Source of the DNA: Rhizobium oryzihabitans | Lineage (GTDB): Bacteria > Pseudomonadota > Alphaproteobacteria > Rhizobiales > Rhizobiaceae | DNA length: 64,000 bases | Direction of reading: 5' to 3' | Assembly (NCBI RefSeq): GCF_010669145.1 | Contig: NZ_CP048632.1 | Span: 992,001-1,056,000 of the forward strand | Shown here: in pieces, positions 39,372 through 48,680 of the stretch | Position numbering within the stretch: the stretch's first letter is position 1 | How the letters are laid out: each line of letters opens with the position of its first letter | Position numbers and translations under genes: made by a program | Notes under the pieces: generated by a model | Told to the model about the DNA's origin: nothing | Database searches by the model: none | What the model saw: only the letters and a program-made list of their open reading frames with translations

Positions 39372-41261
39372 ATGATGGCCACGAAGAAAAAAACCATTTC
39401 GGCGGATTCCAGCAATCCGACCCAGACGCTGATCAATCTCTGGCCCTATATGTGGCCGGAGGGCCGCTGGGACCTGAAGATGCGGGTGGTGTGGGCGACG
39501 ATATTCCTTGTTGTCGCCAAGCTGGTGCTGATTGCCGTTCCCTATTTCTTCAAATGGGCGACGGATGCGCTGAATGGCAAGCTCGACATGGCAGGACTGG
39601 TCCCGGCCTTCCTGCTCGGCGCGGTCGCGCTGGTCATCGCCTATAATCTGACGCGGCTGATCCAGGTCGGCCTCAACCAGCTGCGCGATTCACTGTTTGC
39701 AAGCGTCGGCCAGCATGCGGTGCGCCAGCTCGCCTACAGAACCTTCGTGCACATGCACCGGCTTTCCCTGCGCTTCCATCTGGAGCGCAAGACCGGCGGG
39801 CTTTCGCGGGTTATCGAACGTGGCACCAAGGGCATCGAAACCATTGTCCGCTTCACCATTCTCAACACCGCGCCAACCTTCATTGAATTCCTGCTGACGG
39901 CGATCATCTTCTGGGCGTCCTACGGCTTTTCCTATGTGCTGGTCACGGTCATCACCGTCTGGGCCTATATCTGGTTCACCGTCCGGGCCAGCAACTGGCG
40001 TATCGGCATTCGCCGCGCCATGAACGACAGCGATACCGACGCCAATACCAAGGCGATCGACTCGCTCCTGAATTTCGAGACCGTCAAATATTTCGGCAAT
40101 GAAGAGATGGAGGCGAAACGCTTCGATGTCGCCATGGAGCGTTACGAAAAATCGGCGATCTCGATCTGGACCTCGCTCGGCTGGCTGAACTTCGGCCAGG
40201 GCGTGATCTTCGGTATCGGCTCCACGATAATGATGGTGATGTCGGCGCTGGCCGTGCAGCGCGGTGAACAGACCATCGGCGATTTCGTCTTCGTCAATGC
40301 GCTTCTGCTGCAGCTTTCGGTGCCGCTGAACTTCATCGGATTCGTTTATCGCGAAATCCGCCAGGGCCTGACCGACATCGAACAGATGTTCGAGCTTCTG
40401 GAGGTCGAGGCCGAGGTTACCGACAGGCCGGATGCAAAACCGCTCGCCAGCGGACCCGGCGCCATCTCCTTCCGCGATGTGCATTTTGCCTATGATCCTG
40501 AAAGGCCGATTTTGAAGGGTGTCTCCTTCGATGTGCCGGCAGGCAAGACGGTGGCGATCGTCGGGCCTTCGGGTGCGGGAAAATCGACGATCTCGCGTCT
40601 GCTTTACCGTTTTTACGATATTCAGGAAGGTGCCGTCACCATTGACGGGCAGGACATTCGCGACGTGACGCAAAAGAGCCTTCGCTCGGTGATCGGCATG
40701 GTGCCGCAGGATACGGTGCTGTTCAACGATACGCTCGCCTACAACATCCGTTACGGCCGCCCTTCGGCGACGAATGAGGAGGTCACCGCGGCAGCGGATG
40801 CGGCGCAGATCAGCGCCTTCATCGGCAAGCTGCCGGAAGGTTACGCCACCATGGTGGGTGAGCGCGGCCTGAAGCTTTCCGGCGGCGAAAAGCAGCGCGT
40901 GGCGATAGCCAGAACCATTCTCAAGGCGCCGCCGATCCTCATCCTCGATGAGGCGACCTCGGCGCTGGATACCCATACCGAGCAGGAAATCCAGAGCGCG
41001 CTCGATATCGTCTCGAAAAACCGCACGACGCTGGTTATCGCCCACCGCCTCTCCACTGTTATCGGCGCTGACGAAATCATCGTTTTGAAAGAAGGGCTGA
41101 TCGCCGAGCGCGGAACACATGCCTCGCTGATGGCGCAGAACGGGCTTTATGCCTCGATGTGGAGCCGCCAGCGCGAGGCGATCCGGGCGGAGGAGAGGCT
41201 GCGCCATGTTCGCGAAACCGACGACCTTGGCGTGGTGGACCGCGGCGAACCCGCGCATTAA
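39372..41261 (+). CDS. Atm1-type ABC exporter (fused permease and ATPase)
   Basis: A 629-residue half transporter: six membrane segments (about 35-330) followed by an ATPase with Walker [10 protein letters not shown] (about 398-406), signature LSGGEKQR, Walker B ILILDEATSALD and the H-loop VIAHRLST. The segment LLNFETVKYFGNEE is characteristic of the Atm1/HMT1 group, which exports glutathione-linked compounds or metals. Two ATG codons overlap at the start (39372/39375). It is followed by psd after 166 bases. Confidence 0.92.
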   Translation: MMATKKKTISADSSNPTQTLINLWPYMWPEGRWDLKMRVVWATIFLVVAKLVLIAVPYFFKWATDALNGKLDMAGLVPAFLLGAVALVIAYNLTRLIQVGLNQLRDSLFASVGQHAVRQLAYRTFVHMHRLSLRFHLERKTGGLSRVIERGTKGIETIVRFTILNTAPTFIEFLLTAIIFWASYGFSYVLVTVITVWAYIWFTVRASNWRIGIRRAMNDSDTDANTKAIDSLLNFETVKYFGNEEMEAKRFDVAMERYEKSAISIWTSLGWLNFGQGVIFGIGSTIMMVMSALAVQRGEQTIGDFVFVNALLLQLSVPLNFIGFVYREIRQGLTDIEQMFELLEVEAEVTDRPDAKPLASGPGAISFRDVHFAYDPERPILKGVSFDVPAGKTVAIVGPSGAGKSTISRLLYRFYDIQEGAVTIDGQDIRDVTQKSLRSVIGMVPQDTVLFNDTLAYNIRYGRPSATNEEVTAAADAAQISAFIGKLPEGYATMVGERGLKLSGGEKQRVAIARTILKAPPILILDEATSALDTHTEQEIQSALDIVSKNRTTLVIAHRLSTVIGADEIIVLKEGLIAERGTHASLMAQNGLYASMWSRQREAIRAEERLRHVRETDDLGVVDRGEPAH

Positions 41262-41427
41262 CCGGCAGAAACCCCGGGGAACTTGGGGCGGCACAGCAAC
41301 CGGGCCATTGCCGGGCGGGGCGTTTGGCTGTAACCAGCTAGGCAAAATTTGTCGCATTGCCGTATGGATCGTGTCGTATCACGACTACATATAGACGCGG
41401 CAGACGAAAACCGGAGCAAGGAATCTC

Positions 41428-42126
41428 ATGAATCTGTTCGACACCATTCGCAACACCATCGTACCGATCCACAAGGAAGGTTATGTCTTCGTCGCCGCCT
41501 TCTTCGTCGCATCGCTGGTGCTCGGCTGGATATCCGAACCCCTGTTCTGGGTCGGCCTCGTACTGACGGCCTGGTGCGCATACTTCTTCCGCGATCCCGA
41601 ACGCGTGACGCCGCAGGATGACGACCTGATCATCAGCCCTGCCGATGGCAAGGTCTCCGCCATCCAGACCGTCGTTCCGCCGCTGGAGCTGGAACTCGGC
41701 AAGGAGCCGATGGTGCGCGTCTCGGTCTTCATGAATGTTTTCAACTGCCACGTGAACCGCGCGCCGGTGCGCGGCCGCATCGTCAATGTCGCCTACCGCC
41801 CGGGCCTCTTCCTCAATGCGGAAGTGGACAAGGCGTCCGAAGACAATGAACGCAACGGCCTCGTCATCGAGACCGCACATGGCAAGGTCGGCGTGGTGCA
41901 GATTGCCGGCATGGTCGCCCGCCGCATCGTCTGCTGGGTCAAGCCGAATGAACCGGTTGATGCCGGCGAGCGTTTCGGTCTTATCCGTTTCGGATCGCGT
42001 CTCGATATCTTCCTTCCGGAAGGTTTTCAGCCCCGCGTTTCGGTCGGCCAGACGGCGATTGCGGGTGAAACCGTGCTCGCCGAATTCGGCTCCGCCAAGG
42101 GCCCGGTCGTCAGCCGCCGCGGCTGA
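41428..42126 (+). CDS. psd: Phosphatidylserine decarboxylase proenzyme
   Basis: A 232-residue short-type Psd with an N-terminal hydrophobic region (about 20-50), the FFRDPER motif, SPADGKVS, and [12 protein letters not shown] near the C-terminus. Self-cleavage between Gly and Ser in FGSR makes the pyruvoyl group of the small subunit. It converts phosphatidylserine to phosphatidylethanolamine at the inner membrane. It is followed after 23 bases by pssA, which makes its substrate. Confidence 0.96.
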   Translation: MNLFDTIRNTIVPIHKEGYVFVAAFFVASLVLGWISEPLFWVGLVLTAWCAYFFRDPERVTPQDDDLIISPADGKVSAIQTVVPPLELELGKEPMVRVSVFMNVFNCHVNRAPVRGRIVNVAYRPGLFLNAEVDKASEDNERNGLVIETAHGKVGVVQIAGMVARRIVCWVKPNEPVDAGERFGLIRFGSRLDIFLPEGFQPRVSVGQTAIAGETVLAEFGSAKGPVVSRRG

Positions 42127-42149
42127 CGAAAACAGGAAGGGCATGCGCC

Positions 42150-43019
42150 ATGGAAACGCCGATCTCGGAGCCACAACAGAACGGAAAAGCTGAGGGCCGC
42201 AACGATAGCGGCCGTGGGCCTCGCCTGAGGGAAATTCCCTTTCGCCTCGTGATACCCAATCTCATCACCGTTCTGGCCATCTGTGCGGGCCTGAGCGGCG
42301 TGCGCCTCGCCATCGAGGGCCGCTTCGAGCTGGCCGTCGGCATGGTGCTGCTCGCCGCCTTCCTCGACGGTATTGACGGGCGCATCGCCCGCATGATGAA
42401 AGCGACCTCCAAATTCGGCGAACAGATGGACAGTCTGGCCGACATCGTCAATTTCGGCGTCGCCCCTGCCCTCGTGGTCTATGCCTATCTGCTCGATCAG
42501 GCGCGTTCGCTCGGCTGGATCGCCGCCCTCATCTATGTCATTGCCGCCGGCCTGCGGCTGGCGCGCTTCAACGTCATGATCGAGCGGCCGGTGAAGGCAC
42601 CGTGGCAGAATGAATTCTTCGTCGGCGTGCCTGCGCCGATGGGCGCGATGCTGGTGCTTCTGCCCGTTTATCTCGGTTTCCTCGGTGTCGAGCCGGACAA
42701 GCCCTTCGCTTATGTCGCCGCCGCCTATACCGTGCTGATCGGTTATCTTCTCATCAGCCGCCTGCCGGTCTGGTCGGGAAAATCCGGCACAAGCCGCATT
42801 CGCCGCGATCTGGTGCTGCCGATGATCCTCGTCGTCGTGCTTTACGTGGCAATGCTGATGAGCTTCACCTGGGAGGTGCTGGTTCTGACGGTGGCCGCCT
42901 ATCTCGTCTTCATTCCCATCAGCGCCCGCCTGTGGCACCGCCGTTACGGCACGCTGACGATTGAGGAAGACGCGCATGACGACGCCAATGGCGGCAACGG
43001 CCTCGATCGCGGTATTTGA
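42150..43019 (+). CDS. pssA: CDP-diacylglycerol-serine O-phosphatidyltransferase
   Basis: A 289-residue membrane protein with the CDP-alcohol phosphatidyltransferase motif DGIDGRIARMMKATSKFGEQ continuing to MDSLAD (about 71-95), with its metal-binding Asp residues, and about eight membrane segments. It makes phosphatidylserine from CDP-diacylglycerol and serine, feeding Psd. The coupled psd-pssA order is common in alphaproteobacteria. The last 20 residues are polar. Confidence 0.95.
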   Translation: METPISEPQQNGKAEGRNDSGRGPRLREIPFRLVIPNLITVLAICAGLSGVRLAIEGRFELAVGMVLLAAFLDGIDGRIARMMKATSKFGEQMDSLADIVNFGVAPALVVYAYLLDQARSLGWIAALIYVIAAGLRLARFNVMIERPVKAPWQNEFFVGVPAPMGAMLVLLPVYLGFLGVEPDKPFAYVAAAYTVLIGYLLISRLPVWSGKSGTSRIRRDLVLPMILVVVLYVAMLMSFTWEVLVLTVAAYLVFIPISARLWHRRYGTLTIEEDAHDDANGGNGLDRGI

Positions 43020-43191
43020 AACCGCAGGTATTATTTTTCTCCCGCGAACCAGCGTTTGACGTGACGCAAAATGTCGCAGCCCGAAAAGCGGGCTTCGTCT
43101 TCTTTCGCCTCGAATCCGTCAAGATTACCCACGAAAGAAGTGGCTCACACGTATCGAAACGGCGATTGACGTGAATTGTGGAGAAAGAGAA

Positions 43192-43323
43192 ATGACGAAC
43201 GAGACGAAGGCACAGCCGCAGGCGAAGCCCGACCTCAAGAGCCACTACCGACCGCTCGGACTGAAGGCCGTTGCGGCCGCAGCCCTGATGCTGAAGCGCA
43301 AACCCGCCGCCAAAACCGCCTGA
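43192..43323 (+). CDS. Small basic protein of 43 residues
   Basis: The ORF begins after a good ribosome-binding site (GGAGAAAGAGAA) and encodes a 43-residue protein with a polar start MTNETKAQPQAKPD, a PLGLKAVAAAALMLKRKP helix that could lie on a membrane, and a basic tail. I know no family for it. Coding use is like the neighbours (GCC, AAG, CTG), which supports a real gene. It lies alone between pssA and the GGDEF regulator. Confidence 0.55.
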   Translation: MTNETKAQPQAKPDLKSHYRPLGLKAVAAAALMLKRKPAAKTA

Positions 43324-43726
43324 AAACATTCGCTTTTCTTAAAAGCACACCATCCAGGGCCTGGCAGGACTTGCGATGGCAACGGTCAATCCGAAAAACA
43401 TCCGGATAAATGTGCGGCGCTAATATTAGCGCCGTCTCCATTTGTGCGGCCCCCATCGAGAACCGCATGAAACCGGCCTGTTTCATAAAATTTCCCAATC
43501 CGTAACGAAGCTGCAACGAAAACGAAGTAAAGTATTCGACTTCCACGGGACGACTGTACGGATAGTCTCGCATCGATTACTGAGCATCAAAAAATTTTCT
43601 ACTTTAGCGATTCTTCCTGCTACAGCGAACAAGGCCGATTTTCGATGCCGTTGACAGGCGGTATCGGACCAATTCGGATGTTGCGGGAAAAACAACGAAG
43701 ACGGGCCATGGGGGGCTTCATACGGC
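43324..43726. other. 403-base intergenic region before the GGDEF regulator
   Basis: No gene is supported here. An 18-base perfect palindrome lies at 43416-43433. The stretch 43540-43640 is clearly AT-richer than the coding regions, with ATCAAAAAATTTTCTACTTTAG, and probably holds the promoter of the regulator gene. The leader just before 43727 contains a run of G residues. Confidence 0.45.
43416..43433. repeat. Perfect 18-base palindrome GGCGCTAATATTAGCGCC
   Basis: The sequence is its own complement over all 18 bases, with an AT centre and GC ends. It stands about 90 bases after the 43-residue protein gene and 290 bases before the next. It could be an operator for a dimeric regulator or the hairpin end of the small gene's transcript; no T run follows. 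Confidence 0.55.
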
Positions 43727-45019
43727 ATGCAGGATAAAATCCTTCTGATTGAAGATTCCGTTGCTCTTTCCATGCTGCTGAAGTCGCGGCTTTCGGAGGA
43801 AACGGCAGCCGAAGTGATCCATTGTGACAGCATGGCGCAGGCCGATATCCTGCTGCGCGCCCATGATTTCACGCTGGCACTGACCGGTCTCAATCTGCCC
43901 GATGCGCCGAAGGGTGAAATTCTCGCACTTCTTGCCGACCACAAGGTGCCGGCGATCGTCTTCACCGCAACGGTGGATGAAGAGGCGCGCAAGCGCTACG
44001 CCGAAAAGAAGATCATCGACTACATCGTCAAGGATGGCCATCGCACCGTTGATGCCGTGGTGAAAACGGTCGACCGGATTTTGACCAACAGGCTGTTTTC
44101 CGTGCTGGTGGTGGATGATGCGCGCACCGCGCGCTCCGGCCTCGTGGAAATTCTCGAGCGGCAGAATTTCAGGGTCAGCGAGGCTCATTCGGGTAAGCGA
44201 GCGCTGGAAATCCTGTCGCAGGATCCATCGATCCAGCTTGTCATCACCGACTACCATATGCCTGACATGGACGGCTATGAATTGACGCGCCGCATCCGCG
44301 ACAGCAGTTCTTCGGAAGACCTGCGGGTCATCGGCATCTCGTCCTCCACGGACCGGCTGCTTTCGGCAAGCTTTCTCAAGGCCGGGGCGTCGGATTTCGT
44401 CTACCGCCCCTTCGTGCCGGAAGAATTGCAGTGCCGTATCGACAACAATATCGAAACGCTGAAACAGCTCAAACGCCTGCGCGAACTGGCCGAGCGGGAC
44501 CATCTGACCGGTCTGCCGAACCGTCGCTCCTTCTTCGAGCGTACGCGGGCGCTGATGGACGTCATCAACGACAATGACGAGAACGGCGCGGTCGCCATTC
44601 TCGACATCGACCATTTCAAGAAGATCAACGACACGCTGGGGCATGATGCCGGCGACAGGGCGCTGAAGAAGCTTGCCGAACTGCTGCACGACATGTGCCA
44701 TGAGCAACGCCACATTCCCGCGCGCCTTGGCGGCGAGGAATTCGCCGTGTTCCTGCGCGGGCTCAACGCGCGGGCGGCCTATCAGTTCTGCGAGGAGCTG
44801 CGCGGCGCCGTCGAAAAGAACGGCCGCCAGCTGAGCGGCAGCAGCCTGGCGCTGACGATTTCGCTCGGCGTCGTGGAAATCGAAAAGGGCGAACCCTTCG
44901 ACAATCAGCTCAATGCCGCAGACCAGCTGCTCTATCTCGCCAAGGCGAACGGCCGCAACCGCGTCTATTCCGACATCATGATCCAGGAAGGCCTGCAGAA
45001 AATCGGGCGGAACGGCTGA
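43727..45019 (+). CDS. Response regulator with REC-REC-GGDEF domains (diguanylate cyclase)
   Basis: A 430-residue PleD-like protein. The first receiver domain (about 1-120) has LLIEDS but Gly in place of the phosphorylated Asp (LALTGLNLPD), so it is probably inactive. The second (about 125-245) keeps LVVDDA, the acceptor Asp in ITDYHMPDMDG and the Lys-like switch region. The GGDEF domain (about 260-430) has HLTGLPNRR and the active GGEEF, so it should make c-di-GMP. It stands alone; its histidine kinase is not nearby. Confidence 0.92.
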   Translation: MQDKILLIEDSVALSMLLKSRLSEETAAEVIHCDSMAQADILLRAHDFTLALTGLNLPDAPKGEILALLADHKVPAIVFTATVDEEARKRYAEKKIIDYIVKDGHRTVDAVVKTVDRILTNRLFSVLVVDDARTARSGLVEILERQNFRVSEAHSGKRALEILSQDPSIQLVITDYHMPDMDGYELTRRIRDSSSSEDLRVIGISSSTDRLLSASFLKAGASDFVYRPFVPEELQCRIDNNIETLKQLKRLRELAERDHLTGLPNRRSFFERTRALMDVINDNDENGAVAILDIDHFKKINDTLGHDAGDRALKKLAELLHDMCHEQRHIPARLGGEEFAVFLRGLNARAAYQFCEELRGAVEKNGRQLSGSSLALTISLGVVEIEKGEPFDNQLNAADQLLYLAKANGRNRVYSDIMIQEGLQKIGRNG

Positions 45020-45032
45020 GGCCCTCCACTCG

Positions 45033-45794
45033 TCAGAACAGCGACATCTGCCCCTCATCCTTCGCCGGCTTGATCTTTACCAGCGGCACGCTTTCCGGCA
45101 CCGGTTCAATGAGGTCAGCGCCGATATTGGCGACCTTGTTGACCTTGTCCGACACCGGGATCATCTCGAAAAAATCATCCTGAACCGGGCGCATCAGATC
45201 GGCCACCTCGCGGGGCTCCTGCGTCTTGCAATCCAGCCAGCGGCTGAAATCCTCGGGCGCAATCACCACCGGCATCCGGTCGTGGATGCGGCCGATCGCG
45301 GCATTAGCGGCGGTGGTGAGGATCGCGCCGGTGTCGACCTCTGATCCGTCAGCGGAAGACCAGGTCTCCATGAGGCCGGCGAAAGCGACGATGCCGCCGC
45401 TTTTCGGGCGGATGAAATAGGGCTGGGGCCTGCCGCCCTCCTCCTTGGGTGGGCGTCGCCATTCGTAAAAGCCGGTTGCGGGCACAAGCACGCGGCGATG
45501 GCGCATGGCGGCGCGGAAGGATGCCTTGCCGATGGCCGTTTCCGAGCGCGCATTGATGAGCAGCGGAAAATCCTTAGGGTCCTTGACCCAACCGGGCATA
45601 AAACCCCAGCGCACCAGCATGGCCCGTCGGTTGGGCAGGTTGCTGCCGCGCTCCTGCCGCTCGCCCTCCAGCACGATCAGGATGGGCTGGGTGGGCGCGA
45701 TATTGAAGCGGGCGGGAAAATCTTCAAGGCCGATCAGGTCGAGATAATCGGCGATCTCCTCTGGCGTCGCTTTCAGAACGAAACGTCCGCACAT
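45033..45794 (-). CDS. SRAP (HMCES/YedK) family protein
   Basis: The start at 45794 gives MCGRFVLKA, which fixes the catalytic Cys2, and 253 residues. The other family motifs are NARSETA, GFYEWRRP and IHDRMPVVI (with the catalytic Asn, Glu and His). SRAP proteins covalently cap abasic sites in single-stranded DNA and protect them. It is transcribed towards the GGDEF gene and has ynfA just upstream on the same strand, with 10 bases between them. Confidence 0.93.
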   Translation of the reverse strand: MCGRFVLKATPEEIADYLDLIGLEDFPARFNIAPTQPILIVLEGERQERGSNLPNRRAMLVRWGFMPGWVKDPKDFPLLINARSETAIGKASFRAAMRHRRVLVPATGFYEWRRPPKEEGGRPQPYFIRPKSGGIVAFAGLMETWSSADGSEVDTGAILTTAANAAIGRIHDRMPVVIAPEDFSRWLDCKTQEPREVADLMRPVQDDFFEMIPVSDKVNKVANIGADLIEPVPESVPLVKIKPAKDEGQMSLF

Positions 45795-45804
45795 GCTTGT
45801 CTCC

Positions 45805-46128
45805 TCAGGCGCGCGGGCCGAATAGAATGATGGCAGTGCCGGCAAGGCAGACGACCCCGCCGGCGATATCCCACTTGTCCGGCGCATGCCCTTCCACGCC
45901 CCAGAGCCAGAAAAGCGACGCGGCGATATAGATCCCGCCATAAGCGGCATAGGCCCGGCCCGCCGCCTCGGTCGGCACCAGTGTCAGAAGCCAGGCAAAA
46001 GCGGCCAGCGCGAGCATGCCCGGCAGCAATATCCATCCCGTCTTGCCGAGTTTCAGCCAGGCCCAGAAGGAAAAGCAGCCGACGATTTCCGCAAGCGCCG
46101 CCAGGGCATAAATAAGATAGACCTTCAT
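45805..46128 (-). CDS. YnfA family (UPF0060) membrane protein
   Basis: A 107-residue protein with four membrane segments and the family motifs [28 protein letters not shown] and [16 protein letters not shown]. Relatives are small multidrug-resistance-like exporters or permeases of uncertain role. I start it at MKVYLIYAL; seven residues upstream are open but not conserved. It probably shares a transcript with the SRAP gene. Confidence 0.9.
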   Translation of the reverse strand: MKVYLIYALAALAEIVGCFSFWAWLKLGKTGWILLPGMLALAAFAWLLTLVPTEAAGRAYAAYGGIYIAASLFWLWGVEGHAPDKWDIAGGVVCLAGTAIILFGPRA

Positions 46129-46281
46129 TCCACCGTCTTCTGCGTGCACAATCCAACCGATTCCGGACTATAACATCGGCGCAGAAAGCGGAATCGATTT
46201 TTGTGCGGCGCAACTTCGGCTCCCCGGGTTCATGCGCCCAATAGAGACTGGCCCAGAGGGCTGAAACAGGCGACCCATTCA

Positions 46282-46698
46282 ATGACCCTTCGTATCAAGC
46301 CCCGCCCCGCTTCTTCCGCCATCGTCAGGAACGGAGACCGGCTGCTTCTCGTGCGCCGCATTAATCCGCCTTCCAAGGACATGTTCGCCTTTCCGGGCGG
46401 GCGCGGCGAAGAGGGGGAAACGCCGGCCGAGACGGCGCTTCGCGAACTTCACGAGGAAACCGGTATCCTCGCGCGCAAGCCGCAACTGTTCGCGACCTAT
46501 GATCTGCCGTCCCACGATGCGGAAGGGGTGCTGACAAGCCATTATTTCCTCTCCGTCTTCACTGTGGAAACGGATGAAGACCCGGAGGTGACGGCAGCCG
46601 ACGATGCGGCGGATGCGGGCTGGTACACATTGGCGGAAATCCGCCGGTTGCCGGCGCCGGAAAGCGTCGTCGAATGCGCCGAGCGTCTGCTTGCATGA
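46282..46698 (+). CDS. Nudix hydrolase
   Basis: A 138-residue protein with the complete Nudix box, GGRGEEGETPAETALRELHE continuing into ETGI (about 38-61), which binds Mg and cleaves nucleoside diphosphates linked to another group. The start at MTLRIKPRPA is preceded by no strong binding site; an upstream frame of 27 codons lacks similarity. The substrate is unknown; it could be an ADP-ribose-like or oxidised nucleotide. Confidence 0.87.
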   Translation: MTLRIKPRPASSAIVRNGDRLLLVRRINPPSKDMFAFPGGRGEEGETPAETALRELHEETGILARKPQLFATYDLPSHDAEGVLTSHYFLSVFTVETDEDPEVTAADDAADAGWYTLAEIRRLPAPESVVECAERLLA

Positions 46699-46784
46699 TT
46701 GCCAGGCGGCCAGAATCGCGATTATTTAGGAATAATCCGCCCGCCGGGTGTTCACGAGTATGTGTGGGGCAGAATAGAATTTTG

Positions 46785-47221
46785 ATGCGGCAAACCATTT
46801 TCCTGTCTCTTTTACTGACCATGCTGGCCGTGGCCGGGCTGGAAGGCGTCGCTTACGCGCAGCCTTCGAATGCCGTTTCCAAGGAGGCACGCCCCCGGAA
46901 GCGCAGCCCCCCAAACCCGCCCCCTATGACGACAGGCTGGCCCGGTTGTCCGAGATACTGGGCGCGGTGCAATACTTGAGAACCCTGTGCCCCTCCTCCG
47001 GTCCAGAGGACTGGCGCAGATCCATGAGCGATCTTCTGGCTGCGGATACAGCCAACGAGCCTGAGCGGCGTCGGCGCATGACGGCTGCATTCAACCGTGG
47101 ATACCGCTCCTTTGCGGCTATCCACACCAGTTGCACACGCGCCGCCGTCATGGCAGAAGAGAGCTACCGTAACGAAGGGGCAACACTTGCTCAGGAAATC
47201 GCGTCCAGGTTCGGAAATTAG
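46785..47221 (+). CDS. TIGR02301 family secreted protein (frame broken at a C run)
   Basis: A signal peptide (MRQTIFLSLLLTMLAVAGLE, cleavage near VAYAQ) starts the protein; the rest lies in another frame after CCCCC (46892-46896). Restoring one C gives RPPEAQPPKPAPYDDRLARL and then LSEILGAVQYLRTLC, FNRGYRSFAAIHTSC and SYRNEGATLAQEIASRF, the conserved part of this Rhizobiales family. The total is about 145 residues. Two Cys, in LRTLC and HTSC, could form a disulphide. Function unknown. Confidence 0.8.
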
Positions 47222-47326
47222 CGGATTATTAACCTCTTTTCGCCGCAGGCCGTGCCGTTTTGATAAAAGACTGATAGTGTTGTTAACAGGGTGGTAAGGA
47301 CTTGCCCGCCCTGCCGAGGATGAAAA

Positions 47327-47584
47327 ATGCAGACGAGCCGTAACGAAATCGACGACATGATCGTGCATGAAAAGATGCAGGTCGCTCTGGAACACCAGAA
47401 CGAGGCATGGGCTGACGGCATGGCCGACGGCATCGAGCCTGAGATCATCGCCGATGCCGCAATCGCTCTGGCCATGCGCGAAACCATTCGCATGCATGGC
47501 GAGGCCGGCGCTGAAGCAATGCTGGAATCGCTGCGCCAGCGCATGCTTGAAGGCGAATTTTCTCCGCAGCGGGTGATACAGTAA
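47327..47584 (+). CDS. Hypothetical protein of 85 residues
   Basis: A short acidic, helical protein, rich in Met, Glu and Ala, with no signal peptide or membrane segment and no recognised family. It has a GAGG ribosome-binding site. The segment DGIEPEIIADAAIALAMRETIRMHG looks like one long helix and its partner. It lies 14 bases before the next gene, so they probably share an operon. Conservation across Rhizobiaceae would be expected from the context. Confidence 0.65.
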   Translation: MQTSRNEIDDMIVHEKMQVALEHQNEAWADGMADGIEPEIIADAAIALAMRETIRMHGEAGAEAMLESLRQRMLEGEFSPQRVIQ

Positions 47585-47598
47585 AGCAGGGGTCTATC

Positions 47599-48366
47599 AT
47601 GTCTTGCCTGAGCAAGGGGCTTTTGCGCTCTTCCGCCATGCTGTCCATCCTGCTTGCCATGACCGCCGGGTCTGTTGGCTTGCCAAGTCGTGCCTTTGCT
47701 CTTTCCGAGCTGAAACCGGCACAAAACACCGAAAGTGAGCCAAAGGCTGAAAACGGCGCAGAGCCGCAGCAGCCCCAGCCGCCGGAACCGGATGAGATCG
47801 AAGGCGATTCGGATGGCATTCCCCTGCCCGACCCGTTGATCGACCGTTCCGCCGGTCAGGCGAACCAGAAGCCCGCCGCCACGGACAACGCCCCTGAAAT
47901 GTCCGTCGTGATCGAGCATGATATCTCCAAGGCGCCGGAAGCCGTGCGCAAGCTCCGCCAGGAGATCATCGACGCGGCCGCATCGGGCGATATCGAGAAA
48001 TTGCGGCCCTTCATCGCGGCCGGCCAGAAAGAATTCCGCATAGACGGCAATGACGGCGAAGACCCGATCGCGGCGCTGAAAAGCTATTCCGGCGATCCCG
48101 ACGGGCTTGAAGTGCTGGCCATCATCATCGACCTGCTGTCGACCGGTTATGCCCATGTCGACGCCGGCACGCCGGATGAAGCCTATGTTTTCCCCTATTT
48201 CGCCGGAAAGCCGCTCAATACGCTGACCGCGCCTGAAAAAGTGGAGCTGCTGCGCATCATCACGGCGGGCGATCTGGCGGACATGCAGGAATACGGCAAT
48301 TACAGCTTTTACCGCATCGGCATCTCGCCTGACGGCAAGTGGAAGTTCTTCACCGCCGGCGATTGA
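47599..48366 (+). CDS. Secreted hypothetical protein
   Basis: A 255-residue protein with a signal peptide (about 1-34, cleavage near SRAFA), a Pro/Glu/Gln-rich linker (40-95) and a C-terminal domain (about 110-255) with EIIDAAASGDIEKLRPFIAAG, resembling one ankyrin-like helix pair, then FPYFAGKPLNTLTAPEKVEL and a beta-like end. I recognise the pattern as a periplasmic protein of Rhizobiales but know no function. It has an AGGGG ribosome-binding site. Confidence 0.7.
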   Translation: MSCLSKGLLRSSAMLSILLAMTAGSVGLPSRAFALSELKPAQNTESEPKAENGAEPQQPQPPEPDEIEGDSDGIPLPDPLIDRSAGQANQKPAATDNAPEMSVVIEHDISKAPEAVRKLRQEIIDAAASGDIEKLRPFIAAGQKEFRIDGNDGEDPIAALKSYSGDPDGLEVLAIIIDLLSTGYAHVDAGTPDEAYVFPYFAGKPLNTLTAPEKVELLRIITAGDLADMQEYGNYSFYRIGISPDGKWKFFTAGD

Positions 48367-48566
48367 TCGCATCGCGGCGCTTGCCGTTCTTTTGTAAAAA
48401 TCCTAACTGTGCGGGAGCATTCTGGCAAAAGCGCGGTCGCGTTGTTGCCGTGATGTGTGAAGCAATCGAGGGAGCATTTCTAAGATTCGTTTTCAAAGTG
48501 AACGACACGAGGATTGAGATTGACGCGGCCAGCTCTGGTTTGCTGCGGTTCTTAAGTTTCCTTCTC

Positions 48567-48680
48567 CCGTCATCCGGACTTGAGCCGGAATCCAGCCAGC
48601 CCAGGTCCTTGGGCTGAAAGGAGCCCTCCCGCCGCGCCGACGCGCGTGGACTGGATTCCGGCCCCAGGCCGGGATGACGG
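48567..48680. repeat. Intergenic mosaic repeat with the family C core reversed
   Basis: The ends, CCGTCATCCGGACTTGAG and the complementary GGGATGACGG region, differ from those of the elements at 34351 and 62009. The core, CCAGCCAGCCCAGGTCCTTG onwards, is nearly the reverse complement of theirs. The combination shows that cores and ends move as separate modules. It lies before ygfZ, overlapping its leader region. Confidence 0.75.

Noticed and set aside
39690..41357. A 555-codon open frame antisense to the Atm1-type exporter
   Set aside because: The exporter has every ABC motif on the other strand; the antisense product is Arg/His-rich without any family signature.
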